Shown here: piece after piece, positions 46,673 through 58,200 of the stretch
How positions within the stretch are numbered: position 1 is the first letter of the stretch
Layout of the letters: the number at the start of each line of letters is the position of its first letter
Source of the DNA: Hemibagrus wyckioides
Lineage: Eukaryota; Chordata; Actinopteri; Siluriformes; Bagridae
Direction: 5' to 3'
Length of the DNA: 64,000 nt
NCBI RefSeq assembly: GCF_019097595.1
Contig: NC_080722.1
Location: 19,088,630 to 19,152,629 of the forward strand
Translations under genes and position numbers: made by a program
Notes under the pieces: model-generated
Told to the model about the DNA's origin: nothing
What the model saw: only the letters and a program-made list of their open reading frames with translations
Databases searched by the model: none

Positions 46673-47751
46673 ATTTCTCTGTTTTTTACAGGTTGTAAGT
46701 GGGGAATTCCACGTTGTAAACTTTCCTTGAACACAGCATGAAAGCTTGGATGTTGTGTGGATGAGTTTAGAAAGTCAACACCGTGTTCTTGTCTCAGGAT
46801 TATTAATTCTATGATTTTTGCTCTATGTGACTGGATGTGAAGATAACGCATATGAACAGGAGAATTATACACACTGGACATTTTATTGAATTACTCCGTT
46901 CTATTATTTCTATTCTAATATTGACTGCTTTGACAATAAATCCCAAGTGAAATAAGTATCGGCGCCCTTCCCTGTTTATAAAATATCAAGCTAATCATTT
47001 CTCTGTAAAATAACTGAAATGCTAAAGTGAGTGTGTGTCTTAAATATAAGAGCAGATTGGAAGTGTTTAGTCAGCGTCTCGCTGCTTCGCTTGTCATCTC
47101 ATCTTCCCAGACATGAACAGCCAGTTCCCAGAAATAAACACCAGCCAAAATGTTCACGCTGCCCCCAGAACCTAGTGAACTCCACGCAATAAAAACATCA
47201 CTTTCCGTAATGAGTGACAACTTTACTGCTTCACATATACAAAAACCTAACGAAGTGGCAGCTCCTGCATTACAACCGGGCGGCGCTGTGGAAAGGTGAC
47301 CTTTGTGTTCTTTCTTTATCTTCACCTTATTGTCAAAACTGAGTCAGTGGTTACATTTACATTTAGCTTACAAAATTCTTGATTAATTATTGATTAATTC
47401 TCTATAAAAGCAACTCCGACAGTAGTGCAGGTTTATATTAATGCACTGGTTGCTATGGTAACAGATTACAGATTGCTATCAGTCTCTATCTGCGATCTAA
47501 CGATGTGTAATCAGGTCAGACGTAGCGGCACTGACATGGCCCCGCTTGCTAGCCGGGTCAGAGTGTATGAGAGTGTTAGGGATTGAGTGAGTGTGCTGGG
47601 GGTTTGTCTAGTTAACTGTCTGCTTTTATCAGCCCTCTCTGTGGGCACGTTTCTTTCTTTGACCCCATTATGTATTGCCTCTGTTTCATTAGCCTCTCCT
47701 ATTCTCTGAGAAAATGGCCAGCGCCGATGGGTCATCCATCTCTGTCTGCCA
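46673..47751. other. Unannotated sequence
   Basis: No gene recognised. Contains a partial relative of the short dispersed motif (GGTTGCTATGGTAACAG, about 47449-47465). Confidence 0.5.

Positions 47752-47797
<46 letters not shown>
47752..47797. repeat. (CT)n microsatellite
   Basis: About 22 CT dinucleotides. Confidence 0.96.
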
Positions 47798-47804
<7 letters not shown>

Positions 47805-49655
47805 TACACACGCCTTCTCTTCTTTTCACTCTCCTCTTTTTACTTTGCCCTTCCTGATTCTCTCGGCCCATCTGTCTCTGAATCAGAAGCAGGTCCATAC
47901 TGCAGATGGACATCTCTCAGGTTCATTCAGTCGCACTGACACTTTCTCCTGCCTGATGTAGCGATACAGTGAAATGTGAATTTATCGAAGAACAAAGCAT
48001 CCCAGGCCAACCGAGTCCGCCTTCCTCTGCACCTCCGGCTCGGTGCAGAGTTTTATTTTATTGAGTGAAGTATTTCTGACTATTAAAATATAGAGACGGT
48101 CTCAATCATGAACTGTTTAATTAAGTCCATGTTGGTGGTCTCTACTTCAGAGGTCAGAATCCATCAGTTAACAGCCACAGCGTCAATAAGTGTTTATCAG
48201 CGCTGATGAGTGAAGCCTTCGGTCATTACTGCTTTTTAATGACTGCTCTTTCATTTGTGTGAAAATGCTAACAAGAGCCACAGCTTTTAGTAGAAAGTTT
48301 CTCCGATTCAGAGTTGAGTGATGCAGCTTGAAGATGATTAAAATCGACTCAGTGACCCGAATGGTGTAACCTGTATGGATATAATGGGTTTAATAATGAG
48401 TCAGTGATGTGGTAGTGATGCTGTAGTACTACATGCTAACTGGCTGTAAATCTTCACGAACACACAGTGCTGAGTCATGTCCTGTCATTTCTATCCAGCT
48501 GCTGCCCTACACCCTATGCCTTAAGCCCCACGCCCTATACCCTATGCCCTATACAGCCCTAGCCACAGTAAATCATAAGCTCTCAGGCTGTCAGGACTCT
48601 CTCTAGCATGACAGCCGCTGTGCTTAGACAGCACTAAAAAGAAGCTCAGGAAAAGAATCCGAGCTCTGGGAACCAAAACGGGGAAGGGAGAGCAAAGAGA
48701 TCCTAAACCAGTAGAAATTCCCAGTAAAGCTCACAGAACAGGAGGATGTTAAAGAGACAAACCTACAGCATTCATAGCTTCCTGCTCACTGCTGAGCACA
48801 GGATCGATTAAAGAGGTTACTAAAGGTCAGAGGATTAGCTTGCTAGTTCACTAAAAACAAACAAAAAACATCTTTCTCTCTAACAGGAAGCTCCACAAGA
48901 CCTTGTTTTTAGGCAGGTATCTGTTCAGCCCCAATTTAATGAAATAATTTAATTCCTCTTATCTGCCGCTGTGGTCCTCGATAAGCCGGTGTTAGTGACA
49001 AAAAAAACAACAACGACGAGCTCCTGACACGTCTAAAGGCTATCATTACGCTCGGGCACTGCTGCGGGACTGATTTTAAAAATCAGGGGTTAGGACTTTA
49101 ACCTCTGTTCACACAATTAAGCGGCATAGTTTTGTTATTTTGCCCATAGATCAACAAATGACATCTTATTACGGTGAGCCACAGCACTCTTAGCGTTAAT
49201 GAGTACTGTTAAAAACTGCTTTTATTCAAATGCAACAGAAAAATCAAGCTGACTTCTGTTTTGCGCTCAGAAAAACAGTGCGTCCCACACACAGGGTAAT
49301 CACTTAAAAGAAACTTAACACAATGGTTTTAAATACAACTCTGTTTCCCAAATTATAGACTGAAAATAAACGATTAATCATCCCAATGCCCTTAATGCCC
49401 TCATGCCATTAGCATTCATGCTCCTTATCCACGATTTGTGTATTTGCTAATTTGTTGGCTTTCAAATCTGTTAGTCATTTAAAGAAGAAAATTCAGCTTT
49501 CACAAAAAAGACATTTCCTCAGATACAATGTTGAATAATTATTTAAAAAAAAGAGTTTCATTTTTAATGACCTTTAGTCATTTTTATTATATATAATATT
49601 CTTCCAGGTTTCTTCCACATATGAAGGATATTTAAGCAAATCTGCTGTAGTACAC
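47798..49655. other. Unannotated low-copy sequence
   Basis: No gene or transposon recognised. A small CCCTATGCC/CCCTATACC degenerate repeat lies at 48512-48562. Confidence 0.55.
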
Positions 49656-52600
49656 TGTGCAGTGTTAAGTGTGTTAGTTGTGCAGTGTTAAGTGTGTTGT
49701 GTTAGTTAGGAAGTGTTAAGTGTGTTGTTAGTTGTGCAGTGTTAAGTGTGCAGTGTTAAGTGTGTTGTTAGTTGTGCAGTGTTAAGTGTGTTGTGTTAGT
49801 TGTGCAGTGTTAAGTGTTAGTTGTGTAGTGTTAAGTGTTAGTTGTGTAGTGTTAAGTGTGTTAGTTGTGAAGTGTTAAGTGTGCAGTGTTAAGTGTTAGT
49901 TGTGCAGTGTTAAGTGTACAGTGTTAAGTGCGTTGTGTTAAGTGTGCAGTGTTAAGTGTGCAGTGTTGTGTTAGTTGTGCAGTGTTAAGTGTGTTAGTTG
50001 TGTAGTGTTAAGTGTGTTGTGTTAGTTGTGCAGTGTTAAGTGTGTTGTGTTAGTTGTGCAGTGTTAAGTGTTAGTTGTGTAGTGTTAAGTGTGTTAGTTG
50101 TGCAGTGTTAAGTGTGCAGTGTTAAGTGTGCAGTGTTGTGTTAGTTGTGCAGTGTTAAGTGTGTTAGTTGTGTAGTGTTAAGTGTGTTGTGTTAGTTGTG
50201 CAGTGTTAAGTGTGTTAGTTGTGCATTGTTAAGTGTGTTGTGTTAAGTGTGTTAGTTGTGCAGTGTTAAATGTGTTAGTTGTGCAGTGTTATGTGTGCAG
50301 TGTTAAGTGTGTTAGTTGTGCAGTGTTAAGTGCGCAGTGTTGGGTTAGTTGTGCAGTGTTAAGTGTGTTAGTTGTGCAGTGTTAAGTGTGCAGTGTTGTT
50401 AGTTGTGCAGTATTAAGTGTGTTAGTTGTGCAGTGTTAAGTGTGTTGTGTTAGTTGTGCAGTGTTAAGTGTGTTGTGTTAGTTGTGCAGTGTTAAGTGTG
50501 CCGTGTTAAGTGTGTTAGTTGTGCAGTGTTAAGTGTGTTGTGTTAGTTGTGCAGTGTTAAGTGTGCAGTGTTAAGTGTGCAGTGTTGTGTTACTTGTGCA
50601 GTGTTAAGTGTGTTGTGTTAGTTGTGCAGTGTTAAGTGTGCAGTGTTGTGTTAGTTGTGCAGTGTTAAGTGTGCAGTGTTGTGTTAGTTGTGCAATGTTA
50701 AGTGTTAGTTGTGCAATGTTAAGTGTTAGTTGTGCAATGTTAAGTGTGTTGTTTTAGTTGTGCATTGTTAAGTGTGTTAGTTGTGCAGTGTTAAGTGTGT
50801 TGTTTTAGTTGTGCAGTGTTAAGTGTGTTAGTTGTGCAGTGTTAAGTGTGTTAAGTGTGCAGTGTTAAGTGTGTTAGTTGTGCAGTGTTAAGTGTGTCAG
50901 TTGTGCAGTGTTAAGTGTGCAGTGTTAAGTGTGTTAGTTGTGCAGTGTTAAGTCTGCAGTGTTAAGTGTGTCAGTTGTGCAGTGTTAAGTGTGCAGTGTT
51001 AAGTGTGTTAGTTGTGCAGTGTTAAGTGTGTTAGTTGTGCAGTGTTAAGTGTGTCAGTTGGGCAGTGTTAAGTGTGCAGTGTTAAGTGTGTTAGTTGTGT
51101 AGTGTTAAGTGTGCAGTGTTAAGTGTTAGTTGTGCAGTGTTGTGTTAGTTGTGCAGTGTTTGCTGTGCAGTGTTAAGTGTGTTAGTTGTGCAGTGTTAAG
51201 TGTGTTAGTTGTGTAGTGTTTTGTGTAGTGTTAGTTGTGTAGTATTAAGAGTGTTGTGTTAGTTGTGTAGTGTTAAGTGTGGAGTGCTGTGTTAGTTGTG
51301 TAGTGTTAAGTGTGGAGTGCTGTGTTAGTTGTGTAGTGTTAAGTGTTGTGTTAGTTGTGTAGTGTTATGAGTGTTGTGTTAGTTGTGTAGTGTTAAGTGT
51401 GTTGTTAGTTGTGTTAAGTGTGTTGTGTTAGTTGTGTAGTATTACGTGTGTAGTGTTAGTTGTGTAGTGTTCAGTGTGTAGTGTTAATTGTGTAGTGTTA
51501 GTTGTGTAGTGTTCAGTGTGTAGTGTTAATTGTGTAGTGTTAGTTGTGTAGTATTAAGTGTGTTTTGTTAGTTGTGTAGTGTTAGTTGTGTAATGTTAAG
51601 TGTGTAGTGTTAGTTGTGTAGTGTTAAGTGTGTAGTGTTGGTTGTGTAGTGTTAAGTGTGTAGTGCTGGCTGTGTAGCATTAAGTGTGTAGTGTTAGTTG
51701 TGTAGTGTTAAGTGTGTAGTGTTGGTTGTGTAGTGTTAGTTGTGTAGTATTAAGTGTGTTTTGTTAGTTGTGTAGTGTTAGTTGTGTAATGTTAAGTGTG
51801 TAGTGTTAGTTGTGTAGTGTTAAGTGTGTAGTGTTAGTTGTGTAGTGTTAAGTGTGTAGTGTTAGTTGTGTAGTGTTAAGTGTGTAGTGCTGGCTGTGTA
51901 GTATTAAGTGTGTAGTGTTAGTTGTGTAGTGTTAAGTGTGTAGTGTTGGTTGTGTATTGTTAAGTGTGCAGTGTTAAGTGTGAAGTGTTGGTTGTGTATT
52001 GTTAAGTGTGTAGTGTTAAGTGTGTAGTGTTAGTTGTGTAGTGTTAAGTGTGTAGTGTTAGTTGTGTAGTGTTAAGTGTGTAGTGTTATTTGTGTAGTGT
52101 TAAGTGTGTAGTGTTAGTTGTGTAGTGTTAGTTGTGTAGTGTTAAGTGTGTAGTGTTAGTTGTGTAGTGTTAAGTGTGTAGTGTTAAGTGTGTAGTGTTA
52201 GTTGTGTAGTGTTAAGTGTGTAGTGTTAAGTGTGTAGTGTTAGTTGTGTAGTGTTAAGTGTGTAGTGTTAAGTGTGTGGTGTTAGGTGTGTAGTGTTAGT
52301 TCTGTAGTGTTAAGTGTGTAGTGTTAAGTGTGTAGTGTTAGTTGTGTAATGTTAAGTGTGTAGTGTTAGGTGTGTAGTGTTAAGTGTGTAGTGTTAGTTG
52401 TGTAGTGTTAGTTGTGTAGTGTTAGTTGTATAGTGTTAAGTGTGTAGGTGTGTAGTGTTAGTTGTGTAGTGTTAAGTGTGTAGTGTTAGTTGTGTAGTGT
52501 AAGTGTATAGTGTTAAGTGTGTAGTGTTAGGTGTGTAGTGTTAGGTGTGTAGTGTTAAGTGTGTAGTGTTAGGTGTGTAGTGTTAGTTGTGTAGTGTTAA

Positions 52601-55283
52601 GTGTATAGTGTTAGGTGTGTAGTGTTAGGTGTGTAGTGTTAGTTGTGTAGTGTTAAGTGTATAGTGTTAGTTGTATAGTGTTAAGTGTGTAGGTGTGTAG
52701 TGTTAGTTGTGTAGTGTTAGTTGTGTAGTGTTAAGTGTGTAGTGTTAGTTGTGTAGTGTAAGTGTATAGTGTTAAGTGTGTAGTGTTAAGTGTGTAGTGT
52801 TAAGTGTGTAGTGTAAGTGTATAGTGTTAAGTGTGTAGTGTTAGTTGTGTAGTGTTAAGTGTATAGTGTTAAGTGTGTAGTGTTATGTGTGTAGTGTTAG
52901 GTGTGTAGTGTTAGTTGTGTAGTGTTACGTGTGCAGTGTTAGGTGTGTAGTGTTAGTTGTGTAGTGTTAGTTGTGTAGTGTTACGTGTTTAGTGTTAGGT
53001 GTGTAGTGTTAGTTGTGTAGTGTTACGTGTGTAGTGTTAGGTGTGTAGTGTTAAGTGTGTAGTGTTAGGTGTGTAGTGTTAGGTGTGTAGTGTTAAGTGT
53101 ATAGTGTTAAGTGTGTAGTGTTAGTTGTGTAGTGTTAAGTGTATAGTGTTAGTTGTGTAGTGTTAAGTGTGTAGTGTTAGTTGTGTAGTGTTAAGTGTGT
53201 AGTGTTAAGTGTGTAGTATTAGGTGTGTAGTGTTAAGTGTGTAGTGTTAGGTGTGTAGTGTTATTTGTGTAGTGTTAAGTGTATAGTGTTAAGTGTGTAG
53301 TGTTAAATGTGTAGTGTTAGTTGTGTAGTGTTAAGTGTATAGTGTTAAGTGTGTAGTGTTAGTTGTGTAGTGTTAAGTGTATAGTGTTAGGTGTGTAGTG
53401 TTAAGTGTGTAGTGTTAGGTGTGTAGTGTTAAGTGTATAGTGTTATGTGTGTAGTGTTAGGTGTGTAGTGTTAGGTGTGTAGTGTTAAGTGTGTAGTGTT
53501 AAGTGTATAGTGTTAAGTGTGTAGTGTTAAATGTGTAGTGTTAGTTGTGTAGTGTTAAGTGTGTAGTATTAGGTGTGTAGTGTTAATTGTGTAGTGTTAA
53601 GTGTATAGTGTTAGGTGTGTAGTGTTAGTTGTGTAGTGTTAAGTGTATAGTGTTAAGTGTGTAGTGTTAGGTGTGTAGTGTTAGTTGTGTAGTGTTAAGT
53701 GTGTAGTATTAGGTGTGTAGTGTTAGTTGTGTAGTGTTAAGTGTATAGTGTTAGGTGTGTAGTGTTAGGTGTGTAGTGTTAGTTGTGTAGTGTTAAGTGT
53801 ATAGTGTTAAATGTGTAGTGTTAGTTGTGTAGTGTTAAGTGTGTAGTGTTAAATGTGTAGTGTTAGTTGTGTAGTGTTAAGTGTGTAGTATTAGGTGTGT
53901 AGTGTTAGTTGTGTAGTGTTAAGTGTGTAGTATTAGGTGTGTAGTGTTAGTTGTGTAGTGTTAAGTGTATAGTGTTAGGTGTGTAGTGTTAGGTGTGTAT
54001 TGTTAAGTGTGTAGTGTTAGGTGTGTAGTGTTAGTTGTGTAGTGTTAAGTGTGTAGTGTTAGGTGTGTAGTGTTAGTTGTGTAGTGTTAAGTGTATAGTG
54101 TTAAGTGTGTAGTGTTAGGTGTGTAGTGTTAAGTGTGTAGTGTTAGGTGTGTAGTGTTAGTTGTGTAGTGTTAATTGTGTAGTGTTAAGTGTGTAGTGTT
54201 AGTTGTGTAGTGTTAAGTGTGTAGTATTAGGTGTAGTGTTAAGTGTGTAGTGTTAGTTGTGTAGTGTTAGTTGTGTAGTGTTAGTTGTGTAGTGTTAGTT
54301 GTGTAGTATTAGGTGTGTAGTGTTAGTTGTGTAGTGTTAAGTGTATAGTGTTAAGTGTGTAGTGTTAGGTGTGTAGTGTTAAGTGTGTAGTGTTAGGTGT
54401 GTAGTGTTAAGTGTGTAGTGTTAAGTGTGTAGTATTAGGTGTGTAGTGTTAAGTGTGTAGTGTTAGTTGTGTAGTGTTAAGTGTATAGTGTTAAGTGTGT
54501 AGTGTTAGGTGTGTAGTGTTAGGTGTGTAGTGTTAGGTGTGTAGTGTTAAGTGTATAGTGTTAAGTGTGTAGTATTAGGTGTGTAGTGTTAAGTGTGTAG
54601 TGTTAGTTGTGTAGTGTTAGTTGTGTAGTGTTAAGTGTATAGTGTTAGGTGTGTAGTGTTAAGTGTGTAGTGTTAGGTGTGTAGTGTTAGTTGTGTAGTG
54701 TTAAGTGTGTAGTGTTAAGTGTGTAGTATTAGGTGTGTAGTGTTAAGTGTGTAGTGTTAGTTGTGTAGTGTTAGTTGTGTAGTGTTAGTTGTGTAGTGTT
54801 AAGTGTATAGTGTTAAGTGTGTAGTATTAGGTGTGTAGTGTTAAGTGTGTAGTGTTAGTTGTGTAGTGTTAGTTGTGTAGTGTTAGTTGTGTAGTGTTAA
54901 GTGTATAGTGTTAAGTGTGTAGTATTAGGTGTGTAGTGTTAAGTGTGTAGTGTTAGTTGTGTAGTGTTAGTTGTGTAGTGTTAAGTGTGTAGTATTAGGT
55001 GTGTAGTGTTAAGTGTGTAGTGTTACTTGTGTAGTGTTAGTTGTGTAGTGTTAGTTGTGTAGTATTAGGTGTGTAGTGTTAAGTGTGTAGTATTAGGTGT
55101 GTAGTGTTAAGTGTGTAGTGTTAGGTGTAGTGTTAAGTGTGTAGTGTTAAGTGTGTAGTGTTAGTTGTGTAGTGTTAAGTGTATAGTGTTAAGTGTGTAG
55201 TATTAGGTGTGTAGTGTTAAGTGTGTAGTATTAGGTGTGTAGTGTTAGTTGTGTAGTGTTAGTTGTGTAGTGTTAGTTGTGTA
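49656..55283. repeat. 5.6-kb GT-rich minisatellite of 14- and 23-bp units
   Basis: The largest array here. Up to about 51200, TGTGCAGTGTTAAG alternates with TGTGTTAGT or TGTGTTGTGTTAGT, giving 23- or 28-bp composites. From there on the 14-bp unit TGTGTAGTGTTAAG dominates, with GTTAGT, GTTAGG, GTATTAGG and GTATAGTG variants. Units contain TAG or TAA and 14 is not a multiple of 3, so all frames are closed and no long ORF exists. The plus strand is C-poor. Confidence 0.97.
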
Positions 55284-55596
55284 ATTCATATCACTCTTTG
55301 TGACCAAACAGCAGTTTATTCATATAAGCATCACCTTATCTTCTAGTAGCAGCTGCTTCAGGTGACTGTTTCAGTTCCGCTGTTCAACTGATTTTTCTGA
55401 AACTCTTACTGGTGGAGTTTTCTCACCTCGTCTCTGTAAGGTGACCAGCTGTGGGGTTTATTTTAATAAAGGAGATGCTGCTGATGGAAGGACTGGACTG
55501 AATGTAACTAACTGGACAGAGTTATGTCTGACTGGAGATCAGGAGACCAGGATCTGATCTAAATGAAATTTCTTGTTGTTGTTGTTTTTTTTAGAC
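55284..55596. other. Unannotated sequence
   Basis: Short low-copy interval between the large array and a SINE; nothing recognised. Confidence 0.55.
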
Positions 55597-55754
55597 AATA
55601 CCATTACTGACATTTGGTAGACGCCCTTATCCATATATTTTATGTCTATTTTTTTTTTTTAAACAATTGAGGGTTAAGGGCCTTGCTCAGGGGCCCAACT
55701 CAAACTCATAACCTTCTGATCAGTAGTCCAGCTCCTTAACCATAAAGATACCAC
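55597..55754 (-). mobile_element. tRNA-derived SINE, minus strand
   Basis: Read in reverse: a head with GGTATCTTTATGGTTAAGGA (decayed box A region), CTGATCAGAAGGTTATGAG (box B region), the central CTGAGCAAGGCCCTTAACCC block, an A-rich stretch, then GGATAAGGGCGTCTACCAAA. This order is typical of abundant teleost tRNA-SINEs. It shares the central block with the SINEs at 30998 and 60762 but has a different 3' part, so it is probably a different family. Confidence 0.8.
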
Positions 55755-57275
55755 ATCACTAAAAATAACCATCACAGTCATTATCTGAAAGTTCTGTAAG
55801 TTCCAGGACAGAGACAGAGAGAAAGTCAGTCATGTTGTTGTCGCTTTTTAAAAGGTGAAGTCTAATCCTCTTCCTCGTGCTGCCTGTCAGCTCGGGATTT
55901 TATTTTATTTATTTTTTTGTCCAACCTGCTCTGAAATCCCGTGATGGAGTTTTCTTGGCAGCACATATTTTATTTCTTGTAAAAAAGCAAAAAGCAAATG
56001 GGTTTTTTGTACATCAGATGATTTTTTTTTCTTTTACTCACTCCATTTTTGGCCACTCTGGTGAAAGTGTAGCAGCATCGCAGCGTGATAAAAACCACTC
56101 TCACATCCCTCGCTTCCCTGAGTGAACAGACAGCTGCTGATTTCATGCCTCAACTACAGCTCTGTGCATAAGTATACACCCCCCCTCCCAAAAACATGGC
56201 ACTAACTGGATTTAGGATCTTGTGATTGATTTGTCTGATGTCTACCATCTGATCTCTAATTTCTATCTAAATCTAATCGAAATAATTCAAAGTTATGAGA
56301 CGTATTCATATAAATTACATGCGTAGTGTCCACAATGTGAATGAGCTGTCACTATGGAAACCGTAACGATGACGTCTGTTTAACCTGTCAGGGAAGATAA
56401 ATCGACGCCTTCTGACCAATCAGCAATGAGAAACGAGGTTATCCGCCTACATAACAGCAGCTAGCTCTTACCTCGTAATTATTCCACCCAAAGGGGCTGA
56501 ATTCAGTTCATTTAATGGAAGAAGTCTAAATGGTGTGCTCGGTTTTATCACTCGGATAAAGACATAATAACACCTCAGCGTAAAAGTGTTGAATAGGCTG
56601 GAGGAGGGAAAAATGCAGCACTAAGAGACAGGAAACAAGCTTACGGGTCGCTAACCATTTAAAGAATAAACACGGATATTTTCTTCACCTCCTTCTCCGT
56701 CGTCTTCAGGGAGAACACTCAGGACTCTTTCACGTTCATGTACAGTAATCAGTGGCAGAGATTTACATTCTGAAAATATCTTCAAGGGAATCTCTTTTTT
56801 CTTCTCGAATCTCCGTGCGGAGAATTTGCTCTGTATGTTAAATCCATTCCAACTGGAAAACCTGATTGGAAATGCTTAATTATCCATGACCTCACTGCTG
56901 TGTCCCTGAGGAGGAGGCGGAGGAGGAGGAGGAGGTAGCAGTGATTAATGCTGCTGAAGCACAACAAGGCATCACAATTCCAAACGTAATAGTGAACTGA
57001 CTCACAATTAGGCAGCATGTAGGCAGCGTTAGCTTCTTTTACACCATTTTAACTGCATCAGCCTCAGAAAGTGAAGACACATGGGTCTAACACCATCAGT
57101 ACCAACTGTACCTGAATCACTGGCTTCCTGTTTTTATATCTAATACTTGATACTAGTGGAGGATTATAGCAGGATGGATTATATGAATGCATGTGTATTG
57201 TGTTTTTCCTTACGTAAATATGAAAGTGTGAAAGTCACCGAAACATTTACATCATTCCTGAAACTACATGTTAAT
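55755..57275. other. Unannotated sequence
   Basis: No gene recognised. (GGA)n at 56915-56936 and a copy of the short dispersed motif at 56339-56370. Confidence 0.55.
56339..56370 (+). repeat. Short dispersed motif, copy 3
   Basis: GAATGAGCTGTCACTAT then GGAAACCGTAACGAT; same family as 4458-4488 and 24978-25007. Confidence 0.65.
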
Positions 57276-57277
57276 CC

Positions 57278-57332
<55 letters not shown>
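57276..57332. repeat. (CTAA)n microsatellite
   Basis: About 13 perfect copies of CTAA. Confidence 0.97.
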
Positions 57333-57364
57333 AAGGGTTTGAGATTGAAATATAAATCAGACGA

Positions 57365-58200
57365 TAACTACAGCTTCCATTTCCCGAGATGTAAATCTAG
57401 AGGTCTTAAACAGCTTAGCACCTGGCACCTTTAGGATCAAACCACCCAGTTTTTAGGTGAGCAAAAGTTTTGGCACAGACAGTATTAAAGTAATTAACAC
57501 AATCATTTTTCTTAATAAGACTTCTTTCAGTTGTTGTGTTTCAGGACGTTTCTCTCTTCTGTCTCCTCATCAGGAGGTGAAATGCTGCTCAGTTGTGTTC
57601 AGGTCTGCTGATTGACTTGTCCAGTCTAAAACCTTCCACTTTCCCTCCGATGAAGTCCCGTAGTCAGCTGCAGTGTGTGTTTGGGATCGTTGTCTTGCTC
57701 CATGATGATGTTTGATTAGATTGGACACATTTCTCTGTAAATTCAGACAGAATGTTTCTGTAGACGTCTGAATTGATTCTGCTGCTACCATGGTGAGCTC
57801 CATCATCAGTAAAGATTATTGAGAATGTTCCAGAAGCAGACATGCAAGACCTTCATTGTTGTATTGTCTATGCTCAGTGTTTGTCTCTCTTCTCAGCTTC
57901 AACATGTTTTACTTTTCTCCCATAGCCAGCTCTCTGGTCTTCATGTTGGTTTTTCGTTGTTTAACAACAAACGCAGTCTTCAGAGTGAAACCCAGGAACT
58001 CAGACCCTGAGTACATCGCTATTAACTGTTTAAACAGTCTAACAGGACACACCTGAAAACCTATCACTCCCACGTCCCTGTATTTTTGATCACCTAAACA
58101 TTTGAAATCGTATACTCTTGACTTATGTTCATATTTTGATCTCAAAGCAAAACGTCTTCATTCTACAGCAACAAACAAATGGATACTTTCAGACGGGTAA
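57365..58200 (-). mobile_element. Decayed Tc1-like element, minus strand, internally deleted
   Basis: The sequence matches a widespread teleost Tc1 family in order. At the right side is non-coding sequence with TTTTGATCTCAAAGCAAAACG (58133 onward). Next is the transposase N-terminus, then a deletion, then the second catalytic block. At the left side is GTGAGCAAAAGTTTTGGCAC (57457-57476), which in this family lies just inside the end. Terminal inverted repeats are not cleanly preserved, so the ends are approximate. Confidence 0.8.
57573..57980 (-). pseudogene. Tc1-like transposase relic with internal deletion
   Basis: On the minus strand, MKTRELAMGEK (about 57944-57912) is the typical start of this Tc1 transposase, followed at once by a stop and by decayed helix-turn-helix sequence (LKLRRE, DNTT). 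Most of the DNA-binding and first catalytic region is then missing. Further on, HHGARQRSQTHTAAD stands where family members read MEQDNDPKHTA, so the catalytic Asp is altered or shifted. GKWKVLDWTSQSADLN, then TTEQHF, matches KWKVLEWPSQSPDLNPIEH, retaining the final Glu. It cannot be functional. Confidence 0.8.

Noticed and set aside
46084..46881. 265-codon minus-strand frame
   Set aside because: Same reason: GA-only repeat tract; no domain, no codon bias beyond the repeat.
49656..55283. Interstitial telomeric repeat because of TTAGG-containing units
   Set aside because: Vertebrate telomere repeats are TTAGGG hexamers; here the unit is a 14-mer with only incidental TTAGG.
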